Below, piece by piece: positions 51,641 through 61,128 of a stretch of 64,000 nt of DNA. A program made the position numbers and the translations under genes. The notes beneath the pieces are model-generated. The model ran no database searches. It saw only the letters and a list, made by a program, of their open reading frames with translations, and was not told the DNA's origin. The DNA is from Flavobacteriaceae bacterium (lineage in GTDB: Bacteria > Bacteroidota > Bacteroidia > Flavobacteriales > Flavobacteriaceae): assembly GCA_002746415.1 (NCBI GenBank), contig NVXD01000004.1, positions 62,001 through 126,000 on the forward strand, given 5' to 3'. The first letter of the stretch is position 1. Each line of letters opens with the position of its first letter.

Positions 51641-52573
51641 TTATGAACCGGGTTTAATTTTACTAAGATAATTGTTTGCTTTGGAAACATTTCCCAATGC
51701 ATTGTGAACATTTGCTAGTTCTACATATATTTTATTGGCTAAATCTACATCATCAAAAATATAATCCAACGCTATTTCCAAAACTTCTATGGCGTCCTTT
51801 ACTTTTCCATTTTTATGTAATGCTAATCCATTAACATAGTAAAAGTATGGCTGTGACGGGAAACTCTCCATAGCTTCCAAGCTTTCCTTTTCTAAGTTTA
51901 AGAAATCGTTTTCTAAAATTAAATCTTTCATGCGAGATTTAAGTTCCCCAACGGGGTTGCTTTTAATTTCAACCTCAGCTGTTTCAATTTTATTCTGGTG
52001 TCTTTTCATTAACCGGGCAACGGAAACATTGATTTTAGAAGTTAGGGTTTCAGTGAAGTTGGATTTTTTTATACTCCTCAGTATATTTAAAGCCTGAGTA
52101 TATTTTCTTTGCCCGTAATATATCAATGCCAAATTTTCTTTTAGCTTGTTATTGTTATAGGGTATTTGAGTGCTAACACGTTCAAATGTACCTCCTTGTT
52201 TTTGAACAATATTCACTAAGGTTTCTAAATACCATCTGTTGTCTGGAGATGAAATCACGGCATTAACCGCGTATTCCTGTGCGGAAATATATTGTTTGGA
52301 CGCAAAATAGGCTTTGGCGAGCTCTGCATCCACAACTTCGTTATTTGCGTCAATATCCTTACATTTTAGAAGTAGGTTAATGGCCCTATCATAGTTCTCA
52401 ATTCCTTTTTGCTTTAGTGCTTCAAAAAAATTTTCTTGAAATTCATCTGAATATTCCTCTAGAAAAACCTCAGCACTTTCTTCTACATCAATCTCCCCTT
52501 CTTGGGCATGTATTTGTGCAGGAATTGCAACCAACCCTATGATACAAATGAATATGGAGAATGTTATTTTCAT
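51641..52573 (-). CDS. Secreted tetratricopeptide-repeat protein
   Basis: 310 residues. A signal peptide (MKITFSIFICIIGLVAIPAQ, ending AQIHAQ) is followed by TPR-like helical repeats: FFEALKQKGIENYDRAINLL, AYFASKQYISAQEYAVNAV, ALIYYGQRKYTQALNILRSI, NGLALHKNGKVKDAIEVLEI and LANVHNALGNVSKANNYLSK. Periplasmic protein-protein interaction scaffold by family knowledge. Part of the flippase-dut-TPR-nucleotidyltransferase-TPR-DUF4292-EnvC operon, whose gene set points to envelope and cell-division work. Partner not known. Confidence 0.82.
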   Translation of the reverse strand: MKITFSIFICIIGLVAIPAQIHAQEGEIDVEESAEVFLEEYSDEFQENFFEALKQKGIENYDRAINLLLKCKDIDANNEVVDAELAKAYFASKQYISAQEYAVNAVISSPDNRWYLETLVNIVQKQGGTFERVSTQIPYNNNKLKENLALIYYGQRKYTQALNILRSIKKSNFTETLTSKINVSVARLMKRHQNKIETAEVEIKSNPVGELKSRMKDLILENDFLNLEKESLEAMESFPSQPYFYYVNGLALHKNGKVKDAIEVLEIALDYIFDDVDLANKIYVELANVHNALGNVSKANNYLSKIKPGS

Positions 52574-52636
52574 AAATAGTATTCATCAAAAATCTTGCCC
52601 TAAATAAATTCCCTTTTTAGAAAACCATAAGAGCAC

Positions 52637-53653
52637 TTACTCCAAAACGGAATAGTCTCCAATGCTTATCGCATTAAACTTACCATTAAATACAGCATAG
52701 TTGCCAATCATTGCATTGTCCAGATTGGCATTGGTGATTTTACTATTGGTTTGAATCAAGCTGTTTTTAATTGTAGAACCTTCTATTACAGTATTGTCAC
52801 CTACTGAAACATATGGGCCTATGGTGGTGTCTTTCAACACTACGTTTTCACCTATAAAACATGGTGCTATAATATTAGCATTGTCCAATTGAACAGAATC
52901 AGAAACCAATGCTTCCCCATCTTTTTCCAAAAACCCAAGCATACGTTGATTGGTCTCAAGGGTCACGTTTTTGTTGCCACAGTCCATCCACTCATCAACG
53001 GAACTGGTCTTAAATATTTTTCCATCTGCCATCATTCGCTTAATGCCATCATTTATTTGGTATTCTCCACCATTGATGATATTATTGTCCAACACATATT
53101 GTAATTCCTTTTTTAACACTGCTACATCCTTAAAATAATAGATGCCAATAACTGCTTGATTGCTTACAAAGGTTTCTGGTTTTTCTACTAACTCAGTGAT
53201 TTCTTCTTTATCATTTAGATTCACAACCCCATATGCTGATGGGTTCTCCACTTCCTTTGTCCAAATAACGCTGTCTGCATCTTGGTCCAGATTAAAATCT
53301 GCTCTAATTAATGTGTCTGCATATGCAATTACTGCAGGGCCAGAAAGAGAAGGTTCTGCACACATAATGGCATGTCCCGTTCCTTTTGGGTCTAATTGTC
53401 TGTATATACTTGGCTTTGCTCCAAGACTGGTCGCTAACTCTTTTAAACTTTCTACCACATCTTCTCCAAAAAAGGCTGGATCTCCTAAAATAAAAGCAAT
53501 CTCTTCTATGTCTTGGTTTAATACCCCTGCTATATCAGTCACCAAACGATGAACAATGGGTTTTCCAGCAACAGGTATCAATGGTTTTGGAACGGTTAAA
53601 GAATGTGGGCGAAGACGTGAACCACGACCTGCCATAGGTACTATTATTTTCAT
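52637..53653 (-). CDS. Sugar-phosphate nucleotidyltransferase with left-handed beta-helix
   Basis: 338 residues. Begins MKIIVPMAGRGSRLRPHSLT followed by VPKPLIPVAGKPIVHRLV, the G-x-G-x-R-x3-P and PKP motifs of RmlA/GlmU-like enzymes. Metal and substrate residues in VIAYADTLIRADFNL, VVEKPETFVSNQAVIGIYYF and EWMDCGNKNVTLETNQRM. The last ~70 residues form hexapeptide-type repeats (ANIIAPCFIGENVVLKDTTI, GPYVSVGDNTVIEGSTI). Makes an activated NDP-sugar for surface polysaccharide synthesis, consistent with the flippase gene in the same operon. The exact sugar is not deducible. An 8-bp tandem repeat lies directly before its ATG. Confidence 0.88.
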   Translation of the reverse strand: MKIIVPMAGRGSRLRPHSLTVPKPLIPVAGKPIVHRLVTDIAGVLNQDIEEIAFILGDPAFFGEDVVESLKELATSLGAKPSIYRQLDPKGTGHAIMCAEPSLSGPAVIAYADTLIRADFNLDQDADSVIWTKEVENPSAYGVVNLNDKEEITELVEKPETFVSNQAVIGIYYFKDVAVLKKELQYVLDNNIINGGEYQINDGIKRMMADGKIFKTSSVDEWMDCGNKNVTLETNQRMLGFLEKDGEALVSDSVQLDNANIIAPCFIGENVVLKDTTIGPYVSVGDNTVIEGSTIKNSLIQTNSKITNANLDNAMIGNYAVFNGKFNAISIGDYSVLE

Positions 53654-53682
53654 TTATTCGTTTATTCGTTTATTCGTTTATT
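53653..53682. repeat. Tandem 8-bp repeat (TTTATTCG, nearly four copies)
   Basis: Three exact copies of TTTATTCG (53653-53676) plus six bases of a fourth. It spans the nucleotidyltransferase start, the intergenic gap and the stop codon of the upstream TPR gene, so changes in copy number would alter the spacing of these two cistrons. Confidence 0.85.
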
Positions 53683-54626
53683 TTAATATCGTACTTCTTT
53701 GCTATCTGAAAAAAAAGATCAAGTTGATTTTTTTCTTCTAATTCATTATAAAACATGGCTAAATTCTTTTCAGCATCCGCGGCATAAGGTGACTTTACTT
53801 CATTATAAATAAGATAGGCTTTCATCATATTATCAAGGGCATTTTTATAATCAAGTTTCAAATGATGTATTCTTCCCCTTCCATAATATCCCTCTGCCTC
53901 ATTAGGAAAAATTGCAATATAATTATCCCATGCTGCCAAGGCTTCATCATATTCCTTTAAGAACTCATAGGCATATGTAATGTTTATAAGCGGCATTTTT
54001 CCTTTAGGGTCAACTAAAAGAGATTTTTTATAATAGGTTATTGCCATCTCATATTTTTCTAACTTCCGGTAACTATATCCTAACATATCCCATGCAAAAG
54101 CAAATTTTGAATCTGCTTCTATTGCTTTTTCATATTGAATTATTGCTTTAATGAACTCGGATTTTTCAAAAAATCCTAGGCCTTTATCATAAAATTTTTT
54201 TGCCTTTCTTTTATTGGACACAGAGGTTTTGCTTTCCAAATCTCTAGATGACAAAAGCACCTTCATGGATTTACAATTTCTGAGCAAATACTCTTCTATA
54301 TCCTTATAATTTTTATTTGCATCAATAATTATGTCCTTATCAGAACTGATCACCATAGAATCTATTTCTTGAGAATTGTTAAAATTATTCATGGAGTCAA
54401 TTGCTTTACTAGTAAGTTCTAATAGACTATGACTTAATTGGTAGGCCATGATAGCTGAAGAAATACACTCATTGATTTTCTCGTATTTTTCTTCATCCTC
54501 AACAGCAGTTTTAATTTCGTGAATACATAAACACGCATCTGAAGAAATGGCTTCCATTTCTTTGTCTTGAGAAAAACCATAACAACAAAATAAAACTGTT
54601 ATTATAGCTAAAAATGTATTTTTCAT
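53670..54626 (-). CDS. Secreted tetratricopeptide-repeat protein
   Basis: 318 residues with a signal peptide (MKNTFLAIITVLFCCYGFSQ). An N-terminal helical region with paired cysteines (SSDACLCIHEIKTAVEDEEK) is followed by several TPRs: AKKFYDKGLGFFEKSEFIKA IIQYEKAIEADSKFAFAWDML, GYSYRKLEKYEMAITYYKKS LLVDPKGKMPL, AYEFLKEYDEALAAWDNYIA. Its stop codon lies within the 8-bp tandem repeat. Probably periplasmic; role unknown. It follows dut by 6 bp in the envelope operon. Confidence 0.82.
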   Translation of the reverse strand: MKNTFLAIITVLFCCYGFSQDKEMEAISSDACLCIHEIKTAVEDEEKYEKINECISSAIMAYQLSHSLLELTSKAIDSMNNFNNSQEIDSMVISSDKDIIIDANKNYKDIEEYLLRNCKSMKVLLSSRDLESKTSVSNKRKAKKFYDKGLGFFEKSEFIKAIIQYEKAIEADSKFAFAWDMLGYSYRKLEKYEMAITYYKKSLLVDPKGKMPLINITYAYEFLKEYDEALAAWDNYIAIFPNEAEGYYGRGRIHHLKLDYKNALDNMMKAYLIYNEVKSPYAADAEKNLAMFYNELEEKNQLDLFFQIAKKYDIKINE

Positions 54627-54632
54627 AATTTT

Positions 54633-55067
54633 CTATTTTACCCCAGTACTTCCAAAGCCACCTACTCCTCTTTTGGTTTCTGACAATTCCTCAACTTCAA
54701 CCCAATTTGCCCTTTCATGTGCTGCAATCACCAACTGTGCGATACGCTCTCCGGGTTCAACAACAAATGCTTCATTGGATAGGTTTACCAAAATAACTCC
54801 GATTTCTCCTCTATAATCAGCATCTACTGTTCCCGGAGCATTAAGCACTGTAATTCCTTTTTTTGCTGCCAGTCCACTCCTTGGCCTCACTTGTGCCTCA
54901 TAACCGATTGGTAATTCAATAAAAAGACCCGTTTTAATGATGGCCCTCTCTAAAGGTTGTAACGTTACGGGTTCAGAAATATTGGCTCTTAAATCCATTC
55001 CTGCTGAAGCAATGGTTTCATAATGAGGCAATGGATGATTGGAACGATTTATAATGTTAATCTTCAT
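54633..55067 (-). CDS. dut: dUTP diphosphatase
   Basis: 144 residues, the trimeric dUTPase size. Hydrolyses dUTP to dUMP and keeps uracil out of DNA. The five motifs are complete: [46 protein letters not shown] and the C-terminal [11 protein letters not shown]-loop-like arm. It overlaps the flippase gene by 11 bp, an arrangement typical of translational coupling. Mixed with envelope genes but a housekeeping enzyme. Confidence 0.96.
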   Translation of the reverse strand: MKINIINRSNHPLPHYETIASAGMDLRANISEPVTLQPLERAIIKTGLFIELPIGYEAQVRPRSGLAAKKGITVLNAPGTVDADYRGEIGVILVNLSNEAFVVEPGERIAQLVIAAHERANWVEVEELSETKRGVGGFGSTGVK

Positions 55068-56523
55068 TCTTAAGAAATATTTTTTTTAGTTTTTCATTTT
55101 CAAGGGTATATACCAATCCCAAAAATAATACAAACAATACACTGCCGATAATTAAATTCCTATCAAAAACATAAAAGGACAAGGCAGATAACATAATTGA
55201 AAGCATTAAATAGAATAATATCTTCCTCATATTATACGGTACTGGATAGTGCTTTCTTCCAAAGAAATAAGAGAGCACCATCATACAGCCATAAGCAGAT
55301 AGGGTTGCTATGGCCGATGCCATATATCCTATTTTGGGTATGAATACATAATTGATTACGATGGTCAATATGGCTCCAATTAATGAGATATAGGCCCCAA
55401 AAATGGTATTGTCCGTTACTTTATACCATACAGACAAGTTATGGTATATTCCCAAAAAGAATGCGGCAAGTAGAATAATTGGCACAATGGTCATGGCTTC
55501 CCAATAACTTTCATCTTGAATAAAAGCCACCTTTAAGACATCTGCAAAAACGACCACTCCCAATAAAATAACACTTCCCAATATCACAAAATAGTTAGTG
55601 ATTTGAGCATATGCCAATTGTGGTTTTCTTGTGCTTGAATGGCTAAAAAAGAACGGTTCTATTCCCATTCTAAAAGCAGTAGCGAAAAGCGTCATAAATA
55701 GCGCTAGTTTATAACAGGCAGCATATTTTCCCACTTCGCTTTCTGCAATATCAGAGTCAAGCAGTTGCTCTAATAATATTTTATCAAAAACTTCATTGAT
55801 GGTAAAAGCAATTCCTGCCACCAAAATTGGCAGGCCATATTGCATCATTCTCTTCCAGAGCGATACATTAAAAACAAAAGGCCTCCTTAAGTATATTCTT
55901 ATCATTAATAGGAGCGTTACTCCACTTGAGACAAACATGGATATAAAAATGTATGAAATTTCAAAATCCGCTTTATAGATTCTATTGAAAATTGAACTAG
56001 GATTGTTTTCAATTATTTTAGGAAGCCAAAGAAGAAAGAAAATATTCAGCCCTAAATTTATGGCAACATTGAAAATTTTAACCAAAGCATAACGCATTGG
56101 TTTTTCTCTTGCCCTAAGCCATGCAAAAGGAATAATGACCAAGGCATCCAAAGCAATAATATAGACAGCGTATTTAATATAATTTACATCAATACCAGTG
56201 ATGTTAGCCATTGCATTTTGAAGAAAAAACCCTAAGACTAAAAAAACTAACGTAGTTCCCAAAATTGAAAGCAATGCTGTTGACGTTACCTGGTGCTTGT
56301 CTCTAGAACCATTGTAAAACCTAAAAAAAGCGGTTTCCATACCATAGGCCAAAATAACATTGAATATTGCAAACCATGCAAAAATTACAGCTATTTTTCC
56401 ATAACCAGATGTGTCTAAAACCCCAGTATAAATAGGCAATAGAAAAAAGGAGAGCATTCTTGGCAATACCGTTGCCAAGCCATATACAAGTGTTTGCTTA
56501 AAGAGTTTTTTTAAGAGTGCCAA
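55057..56523 (-). CDS. Polysaccharide flippase (Wzx/MATE-like)
   Basis: 488 residues with about fourteen membrane segments, matching oligosaccharide flippases (MurJ/Wzx-like, PST family). N-terminus [20 protein letters not shown] then [20 protein letters not shown] is the family signature; the other half contains [20 protein letters not shown] and repeated helix pairs. It probably carries lipid-linked sugars across the inner membrane. First gene of the operon, preceded by a TAACTTTG -7 element. Which glycan it moves is not known. Confidence 0.87.
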   Translation of the reverse strand: MALLKKLFKQTLVYGLATVLPRMLSFFLLPIYTGVLDTSGYGKIAVIFAWFAIFNVILAYGMETAFFRFYNGSRDKHQVTSTALLSILGTTLVFLVLGFFLQNAMANITGIDVNYIKYAVYIIALDALVIIPFAWLRAREKPMRYALVKIFNVAINLGLNIFFLLWLPKIIENNPSSIFNRIYKADFEISYIFISMFVSSGVTLLLMIRIYLRRPFVFNVSLWKRMMQYGLPILVAGIAFTINEVFDKILLEQLLDSDIAESEVGKYAACYKLALFMTLFATAFRMGIEPFFFSHSSTRKPQLAYAQITNYFVILGSVILLGVVVFADVLKVAFIQDESYWEAMTIVPIILLAAFFLGIYHNLSVWYKVTDNTIFGAYISLIGAILTIVINYVFIPKIGYMASAIATLSAYGCMMVLSYFFGRKHYPVPYNMRKILFYLMLSIMLSALSFYVFDRNLIIGSVLFVLFLGLVYTLENEKLKKIFLKNED

Positions 56524-56567
56524 TGATAGAAACTAGAATCTAAAAGTAGTTATTTATACCCTGTGAA

Positions 56568-56575
56568 CAAAGTTA
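56568..56575 (-). promoter_or_regulatory. Flippase operon -7 promoter element TAACTTTG
   Basis: Exact TAnnTTTG match on the minus strand, overlapping the stop codon of the upstream lipoprotein gene and 45 bp from the flippase ATG. It probably drives the seven-gene envelope operon. Confidence 0.5.
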
Positions 56576-57079
56576 GTCCTGTGGTTTTGCTGCTGGATAT
56601 ATTTTAGGTGCTTTTTCTTTAACCTGAGTAATCTTAACATACTTAAGTTTGTCCTTCTCCAGATAGCTCAAGATGGCCTCGTTTGTTTTCAAGTCAAATG
56701 GAAAGGCTTTTGCGCCCTTTTTGTCTAGTGTTGGTGGTTGATTCCCTACTTCTTGCTTTGGGTCTGCATGCATTATTATATCTGGTTTGGCGCTATAGTA
56801 TTTTGCAACAGCCATTATCACATTTTCATTTTCTTCAATAATTACCCGGGTTACTTTGCCTCTAAAATAAACCTCTAGTAAGTCCACTTTTTGAATTGAC
56901 ATATTTGATACAGGAATAGCTAGTTCGTAACCTGTTCCACTTTGTTCCATGCCACCAATCCATTTTTGCCCTGTAACAGCACCTAATACAAAGGGGGTTT
57001 CTGTTTGCAATTTTTTTTGTGAAACACATCCTGAAAATATCATGGCGATTACTATTCCTATATATGTAACGTTTCTCAT
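56573..57079 (-). CDS. Lipoprotein, unknown function
   Basis: 168 residues. MRNVTYIGIVIAMIFSGCVS is a lipoprotein signal with cysteine at 18. The rest (FVLGAVTGQKWIGGMEQSGT GYELAIPVSN, VDLLEVYFRGKVTRVIIEEN ENVIMAVAKYY, PFDLKTNEAILSYLEKDKLK YVKITQVKEK) looks like an all-beta extracytoplasmic domain; I know similar proteins in flavobacteria but no family name. A TTG-N18-TATCTTTA promoter lies upstream. It is 49 bp upstream of the flippase start and shares its strand, so read-through is possible. Confidence 0.75.
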   Translation of the reverse strand: MRNVTYIGIVIAMIFSGCVSQKKLQTETPFVLGAVTGQKWIGGMEQSGTGYELAIPVSNMSIQKVDLLEVYFRGKVTRVIIEENENVIMAVAKYYSAKPDIIMHADPKQEVGNQPPTLDKKGAKAFPFDLKTNEAILSYLEKDKLKYVKITQVKEKAPKIYPAAKPQD

Positions 57080-57171
57080 TTTCTTGATAATTGATTATTA
57101 TAAAGATATTAATTCAAAATTAATGCCAAACATATCTCATGAAATATTATATACATGTTGTGAAAATAAAA

Positions 57172-57193
57172 AACCTCACATTACTGTGAGGTT
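57172..57193 (-). terminator. atp operon terminator
   Basis: Eight-bp stem AACCTCAC/GTGAGGTT with a 6-nt loop, T-rich on both sides. It lies 46 bp beyond the atpG stop in the direction of transcription and separates the atp operon from the lipoprotein gene. Confidence 0.75.
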
Positions 57194-57205
57194 TTTTTAT
57201 TTAAG

Positions 57206-57230
57206 CGTTTCCCGTTCTCACAGGAATGAC
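57206..57230. repeat. Degenerate REP-like fragment
   Basis: Contains the GGAATGAC head (57223-57230) shared with the elements at 33917-33983, 45871-45893 and 58109-58168, but its hairpin is imperfect. Confidence 0.4.
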
Positions 57231-57238
57231 ATATAATA

Positions 57239-58096
57239 TTAATTGCTCAGGGCCTCAGCTCCACCAACAATTTCTAAAATTTCATTGGTAATAGCAGCCT
57301 GTCTTGCTTTGTTGTATGTAAGTTTCAACTCGTCTCTAAGCTCTGTAGCGTTATCAGTTGCTTTGTGCATTGCAGTCATACGAGCACCATGTTCACTGGC
57401 GTAAGAGTCCCTAATAGCTTTATACAATTGCGTTTTAAGTGATTTAGGAATCAACTGTTCCACAATCTCTAATTTAGATGGCTCAAAGATGTAATCTGAA
57501 TTGCTATTGCTTTCTCCTGCCAGAGGAACTATTGGTAAAAACTGCTCTGACATCACTATTTGTGTAGCAGCATTTTTGAACTTGTTGTACACCAATTCTA
57601 TTTTATCATAGGAACCTGATGTGAACTGCTCCATCAAACTCTCGGCAATAACTGCTACATTATCAAAAGTAAGCTCATCATAAACGGCACTATGATTCGC
57701 AACAACATTAAAGTTTTTACCCAAAGTGTCATTGGATTTTTTTCCAATAGCCATAAAATCCACTTTCTTATCTCCGTAAGTTTCATTGGCTAAAACAGCA
57801 CTTCGCTTTATAATATTTGTATTAAAAGCACCGCACAAGCCTCTATTAGAGGTTATAGATACGATAAGTACTTTCTCTACTGCTCTATTATCTGCAAATT
57901 TACTTCCTCCTTCGGTTAAGCTACCACTTAAACTCTGTAAAAGTTCTGTAAGCTTATTTGCATAAGGACGCATTGCTGTAATAGCATCCTGTGCTTTCTT
58001 CAACTTAGCAGCAGATACCATTTTCATGGCACTGGTAATCTGCATGGTTGATGACACCGATGTAATCCTATTTCGTATTTCCTTTAAGTTTGCCAT
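57239..58096 (-). CDS. atpG: F-type ATP synthase subunit gamma
   Basis: 285 residues. The central rotor stalk of F1. N-terminus NLKEIRNRITSVSSTMQITS followed by AMKMVSAAKLKKAQ is diagnostic, and the C-terminus ATDNATELRDELKLTYNKAR QAAITNEILEIVGGAEAL is the other conserved coiled-coil half. It follows atpA after 74 bp that hold a REPIN-like element. atpD and atpC are not downstream, as is usual in many Bacteroidetes where they form a separate unit. Confidence 0.96.
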   Translation of the reverse strand: MANLKEIRNRITSVSSTMQITSAMKMVSAAKLKKAQDAITAMRPYANKLTELLQSLSGSLTEGGSKFADNRAVEKVLIVSITSNRGLCGAFNTNIIKRSAVLANETYGDKKVDFMAIGKKSNDTLGKNFNVVANHSAVYDELTFDNVAVIAESLMEQFTSGSYDKIELVYNKFKNAATQIVMSEQFLPIVPLAGESNSNSDYIFEPSKLEIVEQLIPKSLKTQLYKAIRDSYASEHGARMTAMHKATDNATELRDELKLTYNKARQAAITNEILEIVGGAEALSN

Positions 58097-58108
58097 TTTC
58101 CTTTTTTG

Positions 58109-58168
58109 TCATTCCGCACTTGATGCGGAATCTGTTTATGTATGGGTTCCTACCTATGTAGGAATGAC
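58109..58168. repeat. REPIN-like element between atpA and atpG
   Basis: Two adjacent palindromes (ATTCCGCA...TGCGGAAT at 58111-58131 and TTCCTAC...GTAGGAA at 58147-58164) bounded by inverted GTCATTCC and GGAATGAC. Two REP units in inverted orientation, inside the atp operon mRNA. Confidence 0.75.
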
Positions 58169-58170
58169 AA

Positions 58171-59748
58171 TTAATTATACTTCGCAGATAAATTCTTACA
58201 AACTGATGTTAAGGTATCTATAACCTCATCCGTAAGTTTGCCAGATTTTAATGCGTCCAAAATACCTCTATGTTTAGCATTTAAAAACTCTATGTAATCT
58301 GTTTCAAATTCTTTTATCTTATCAACAGGAACATTTCTTAACAGGTTTTTAGAACCTGCATAGATAATTGCTACCTGGTCTTCAACAGTAAAAGGATCGT
58401 TTTGTGCTTGCTTTAAAATCTCAACATTTCTACGTCCTTTTTCAATAATATTCAAAGTCGCCGCATCTAGATCAGAACCAAACTTCGCAAACGCTTCCAA
58501 TTCACGGTACTGCGCTTGATCCAGTTTAAGTGTACCTGCCACCTTTTTCATGGACTTAATCTGAGCATTACCTCCAACACGAGATACAGAAATACCTACG
58601 TTAATTGCTGGACGAACACCTTGGTTGAATAAATCTTGTTCTAAGAAAATCTGACCATCTGTAATAGATATTACGTTGGTAGGAATATAGGCTGATACAT
58701 CACCCGCCTGTGTTTCAATTATTGGCAATGCTGTTAAAGAACCTCCACCTTTTACTAAAGGTTTTAAAGAATCTGGAAGGTCATTCATATTCTTGGCAAT
58801 ACCATCATCGTTAATAACTTTTGCAGAACGCTCCAACAATCTTGAATGAAGATAAAATACATCCCCAGGATATGCCTCACGTCCCGGTGGTCTTCTTAAC
58901 AATAAAGACACTTCACGATATGCAACTGCTTGTTTTGATAAATCATCATATATAATCAATGCTGGTCTACCTGTATCTCTAAAAAATTCTCCAATGGCAG
59001 CACCTGCAAATGGAGCATATACTTGCATTGCAGCAGGGTCAGATGCATTAGCAGCAACTATGGTTGTATAGGCTAAAGCGCCATGGTCTTCCAATGTCTT
59101 GGCGATATTCGCCACTGTTGATGCCTTTTGACCAATAGCTACATAGATACAATATACAGGCTCTCCTGCATCATAAAATTCTTTTTGATTAAGAATAGTA
59201 TCTATACAAACGGTAGTTTTACCTGTTTGACGGTCACCAATTACCAACTCACGTTGCCCTCTACCTACTGGAATCATGGCATCAATGGCCTTAATTCCTG
59301 TTTGCAATGGTTCTGTTACTGGTTGACGGAAAATAACCCCTGGTGCTTTACGCTCCAATGGCATTTCATATAATTCTCCAGAGATAGCACCTTTACCATC
59401 AATAGGAATGCCCAAAGTGTTTACTACACGACCAACAATTCCTTCGCCTACTTTTATAGAAGCGATGGTCTTGGTGCGTTTTACTGTTGAACCTTCCTTA
59501 ACATCTCTAGATGGGCTTAACAATACCACACCTACATTATCCTCTTCCAAGTTCAATACAATTCCTTGCAGACCACCATCAAATTCTACTAATTCTCCAT
59601 ATCCAACATTGGATAGGCCGTAGACTCTAGCGATACCATCACCAATTTGTAGCACTGTTCCCACTTCATCCAAAGAGGCTGAAGTTTCAAATCCTGATAA
59701 TTGTTGTTTTAATATTGCTGATACTTCAGCTGCTTTTACTCCTGCCAT
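58171..59748 (-). CDS. atpA: F-type ATP synthase subunit alpha
   Basis: 525 residues. Non-catalytic nucleotide-binding subunit of F1. P-loop [14 protein letters not shown] (about residue 170), [19 protein letters not shown], the alpha-subunit arginine-finger region [20 protein letters not shown] and PAINVGIS are all present. Length is slightly above the E. coli enzyme, as usual in Bacteroidetes. Starts 2 bp after atpH. Confidence 0.98.
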   Translation of the reverse strand: MAGVKAAEVSAILKQQLSGFETSASLDEVGTVLQIGDGIARVYGLSNVGYGELVEFDGGLQGIVLNLEEDNVGVVLLSPSRDVKEGSTVKRTKTIASIKVGEGIVGRVVNTLGIPIDGKGAISGELYEMPLERKAPGVIFRQPVTEPLQTGIKAIDAMIPVGRGQRELVIGDRQTGKTTVCIDTILNQKEFYDAGEPVYCIYVAIGQKASTVANIAKTLEDHGALAYTTIVAANASDPAAMQVYAPFAGAAIGEFFRDTGRPALIIYDDLSKQAVAYREVSLLLRRPPGREAYPGDVFYLHSRLLERSAKVINDDGIAKNMNDLPDSLKPLVKGGGSLTALPIIETQAGDVSAYIPTNVISITDGQIFLEQDLFNQGVRPAINVGISVSRVGGNAQIKSMKKVAGTLKLDQAQYRELEAFAKFGSDLDAATLNIIEKGRRNVEILKQAQNDPFTVEDQVAIIYAGSKNLLRNVPVDKIKEFETDYIEFLNAKHRGILDALKSGKLTDEVIDTLTSVCKNLSAKYN

Positions 59749-59750
59749 CT

Positions 59751-60290
59751 TTATAGACTATTTGTAAATTCTCTTTTTAATCCGTTTAATTTATTTGCGA
59801 TGCTCGCATCATATTGCAAATCTCCTACTCGCAATACAAAGCCACCAACAATGCTTTCGTCAACTTTATTTTCTATTGTGACGTTATTCCCAGTGATTTT
59901 AGCCACTTGAGTCAATATTTTCTTTTCCAAATCTGCAGTTAAAGGAACTGCAGTGGTCACAAAAGCAACATCTTTCCCTTTTAATTGATCGTTGAGAACA
60001 ATGTATTTTAGGGCCACTTCCTTTAACATTTTTATTCGCTTGTTAGCTGAAAGCGTATCTATTAATCCTTTAGTGATTTCATTACTCCCTTTAAATATCT
60101 CTTTTAAAGTATTCTTCTTGGTCTCACCCTTAATTACTGGACTGTCAAGAAAGTTTTGCAACTCCAAATTATCAGCAATGGTACTGGAAATAGTTCGCAT
60201 ATCTGTATCAATGGCTTCTGCGGCCTTTTTTTCGACTGCAAAATCCAAAGTTGCTTTGGCGTAACGTATGGCTGCTCTAGCTTCGTTCAT
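59751..60290 (-). CDS. atpH: F-type ATP synthase subunit delta
   Basis: 179 residues. Joins F1 to the peripheral stalk. N-terminus [20 protein letters not shown] and the C-terminal [37 protein letters not shown] are family hallmarks (here [17 protein letters not shown]). It lies between atpF (6 bp upstream) and atpA (2 bp downstream). Confidence 0.94.
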   Translation of the reverse strand: MNEARAAIRYAKATLDFAVEKKAAEAIDTDMRTISSTIADNLELQNFLDSPVIKGETKKNTLKEIFKGSNEITKGLIDTLSANKRIKMLKEVALKYIVLNDQLKGKDVAFVTTAVPLTADLEKKILTQVAKITGNNVTIENKVDESIVGGFVLRVGDLQYDASIANKLNGLKREFTNSL

Positions 60291-60296
60291 GATTGA

Positions 60297-60797
60297 TTAG
60301 TTCAATTTGATATCGCCTAAAAGGCCTTCTACAAATTTTAATTGCTTGCTTTTGTCTGACAACTCTTCTTTGATAACTTTCTCTGCAATCTCTACAGATA
60401 AATTTGCTACCTGATTTTTTATATCTGCAACAGCTGCTTTCTTTTCACTTTCTATAGCGGCTTGTGCTTGCTTTATCATTTTATCACCCTCCGTTTGAGC
60501 CAACTCTTTAGCATCAGAAACAATAGTGTTTTTAATCTCACGTGCTTCCTTTAGCATTGCTTCTCTTTCGGCTCTAGCTTCTTTCAATAACTTCTCGCTA
60601 TCGGCAGTAACATTCTGCATTTCCTTTTTAGCTTCTTCAGCAGCGGCTAAGGCATCCTTTATACCATCCTCCCTATCATTGACAGCGTTAAGTATAGGTT
60701 TCCATGCAAATTTTCTCAGCAAAAGAAGTAAGCTAACAAAAAGTATTATTTGCCAAATGAATAATCCAAATGAAAAATCATTGATTAATTTTTCCAT
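60297..60797 (-). CDS. atpF: F-type ATP synthase subunit b
   Basis: 166 residues. One N-terminal membrane helix (FSFGLFIWQIILFVSLLLLL) followed by a long charged coiled coil (DGIKDALAAAEEAKKEMQNV to ADIKNQVANLSVEIAEKVI) forming the peripheral stalk. Length and layout normal. The preceding sequence has a 73-bp gap to atpE. Confidence 0.95.
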   Translation of the reverse strand: MEKLINDFSFGLFIWQIILFVSLLLLLRKFAWKPILNAVNDREDGIKDALAAAEEAKKEMQNVTADSEKLLKEARAEREAMLKEAREIKNTIVSDAKELAQTEGDKMIKQAQAAIESEKKAAVADIKNQVANLSVEIAEKVIKEELSDKSKQLKFVEGLLGDIKLN

Positions 60798-60869
60798 AAT
60801 TTTTTTAAAATTTAATTAATTTTAAGCAATAGCCATAACCAACCGTCATAGCTATTGCTCAATGGTTTT

Positions 60870-61061
60870 TTAACCTGCGAACAATGCTGCAAAACCGATA
60901 CCTTCAATAAGCGCTGCTGCAATTAACATCGCTGTTTGAATTTTACCAGTAGCTTCAGGCTGACGCGCAATAGCATCCATTGCCGAACCACCAATTCTAC
61001 CAATACCGATACCAACACCGATTACGATTAAACCTGCTCCTACTATAGTTGGAATTTCCAT
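60870..61061 (-). CDS. atpE: F-type ATP synthase subunit c
   Basis: 63 residues, two membrane helices forming the rotor ring. The polar loop RQPEATGKIQ is intact and the ion-binding Glu lies in LIAAALIEGIGFAALF. The residues that usually mark sodium-specific rings (a Gln/Thr set around that Glu) are not evident, so proton coupling is likely. Short N-terminus (MEIPTIVGAG) as in other flavobacteria. Confidence 0.96.
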   Translation of the reverse strand: MEIPTIVGAGLIVIGVGIGIGRIGGSAMDAIARQPEATGKIQTAMLIAAALIEGIGFAALFAG

Positions 61062-61128
61062 AATATATATATAATTAAAATTAAAAAATTCAATTTAACG
61101 CCTTTAGGTTTAACCCAAAGTCAATCTA

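Noticed and set aside
53653-53682. CRISPR-like repeats
   Set aside because: The repeats are 8 bp and contiguous, without spacers. No CRISPR array was seen anywhere in the window.
58109-58168. Terminator between atpA and atpG
   Set aside because: Lacks a U-tract on the minus strand and matches the REPIN-like family; atpG would be cut off from the operon.
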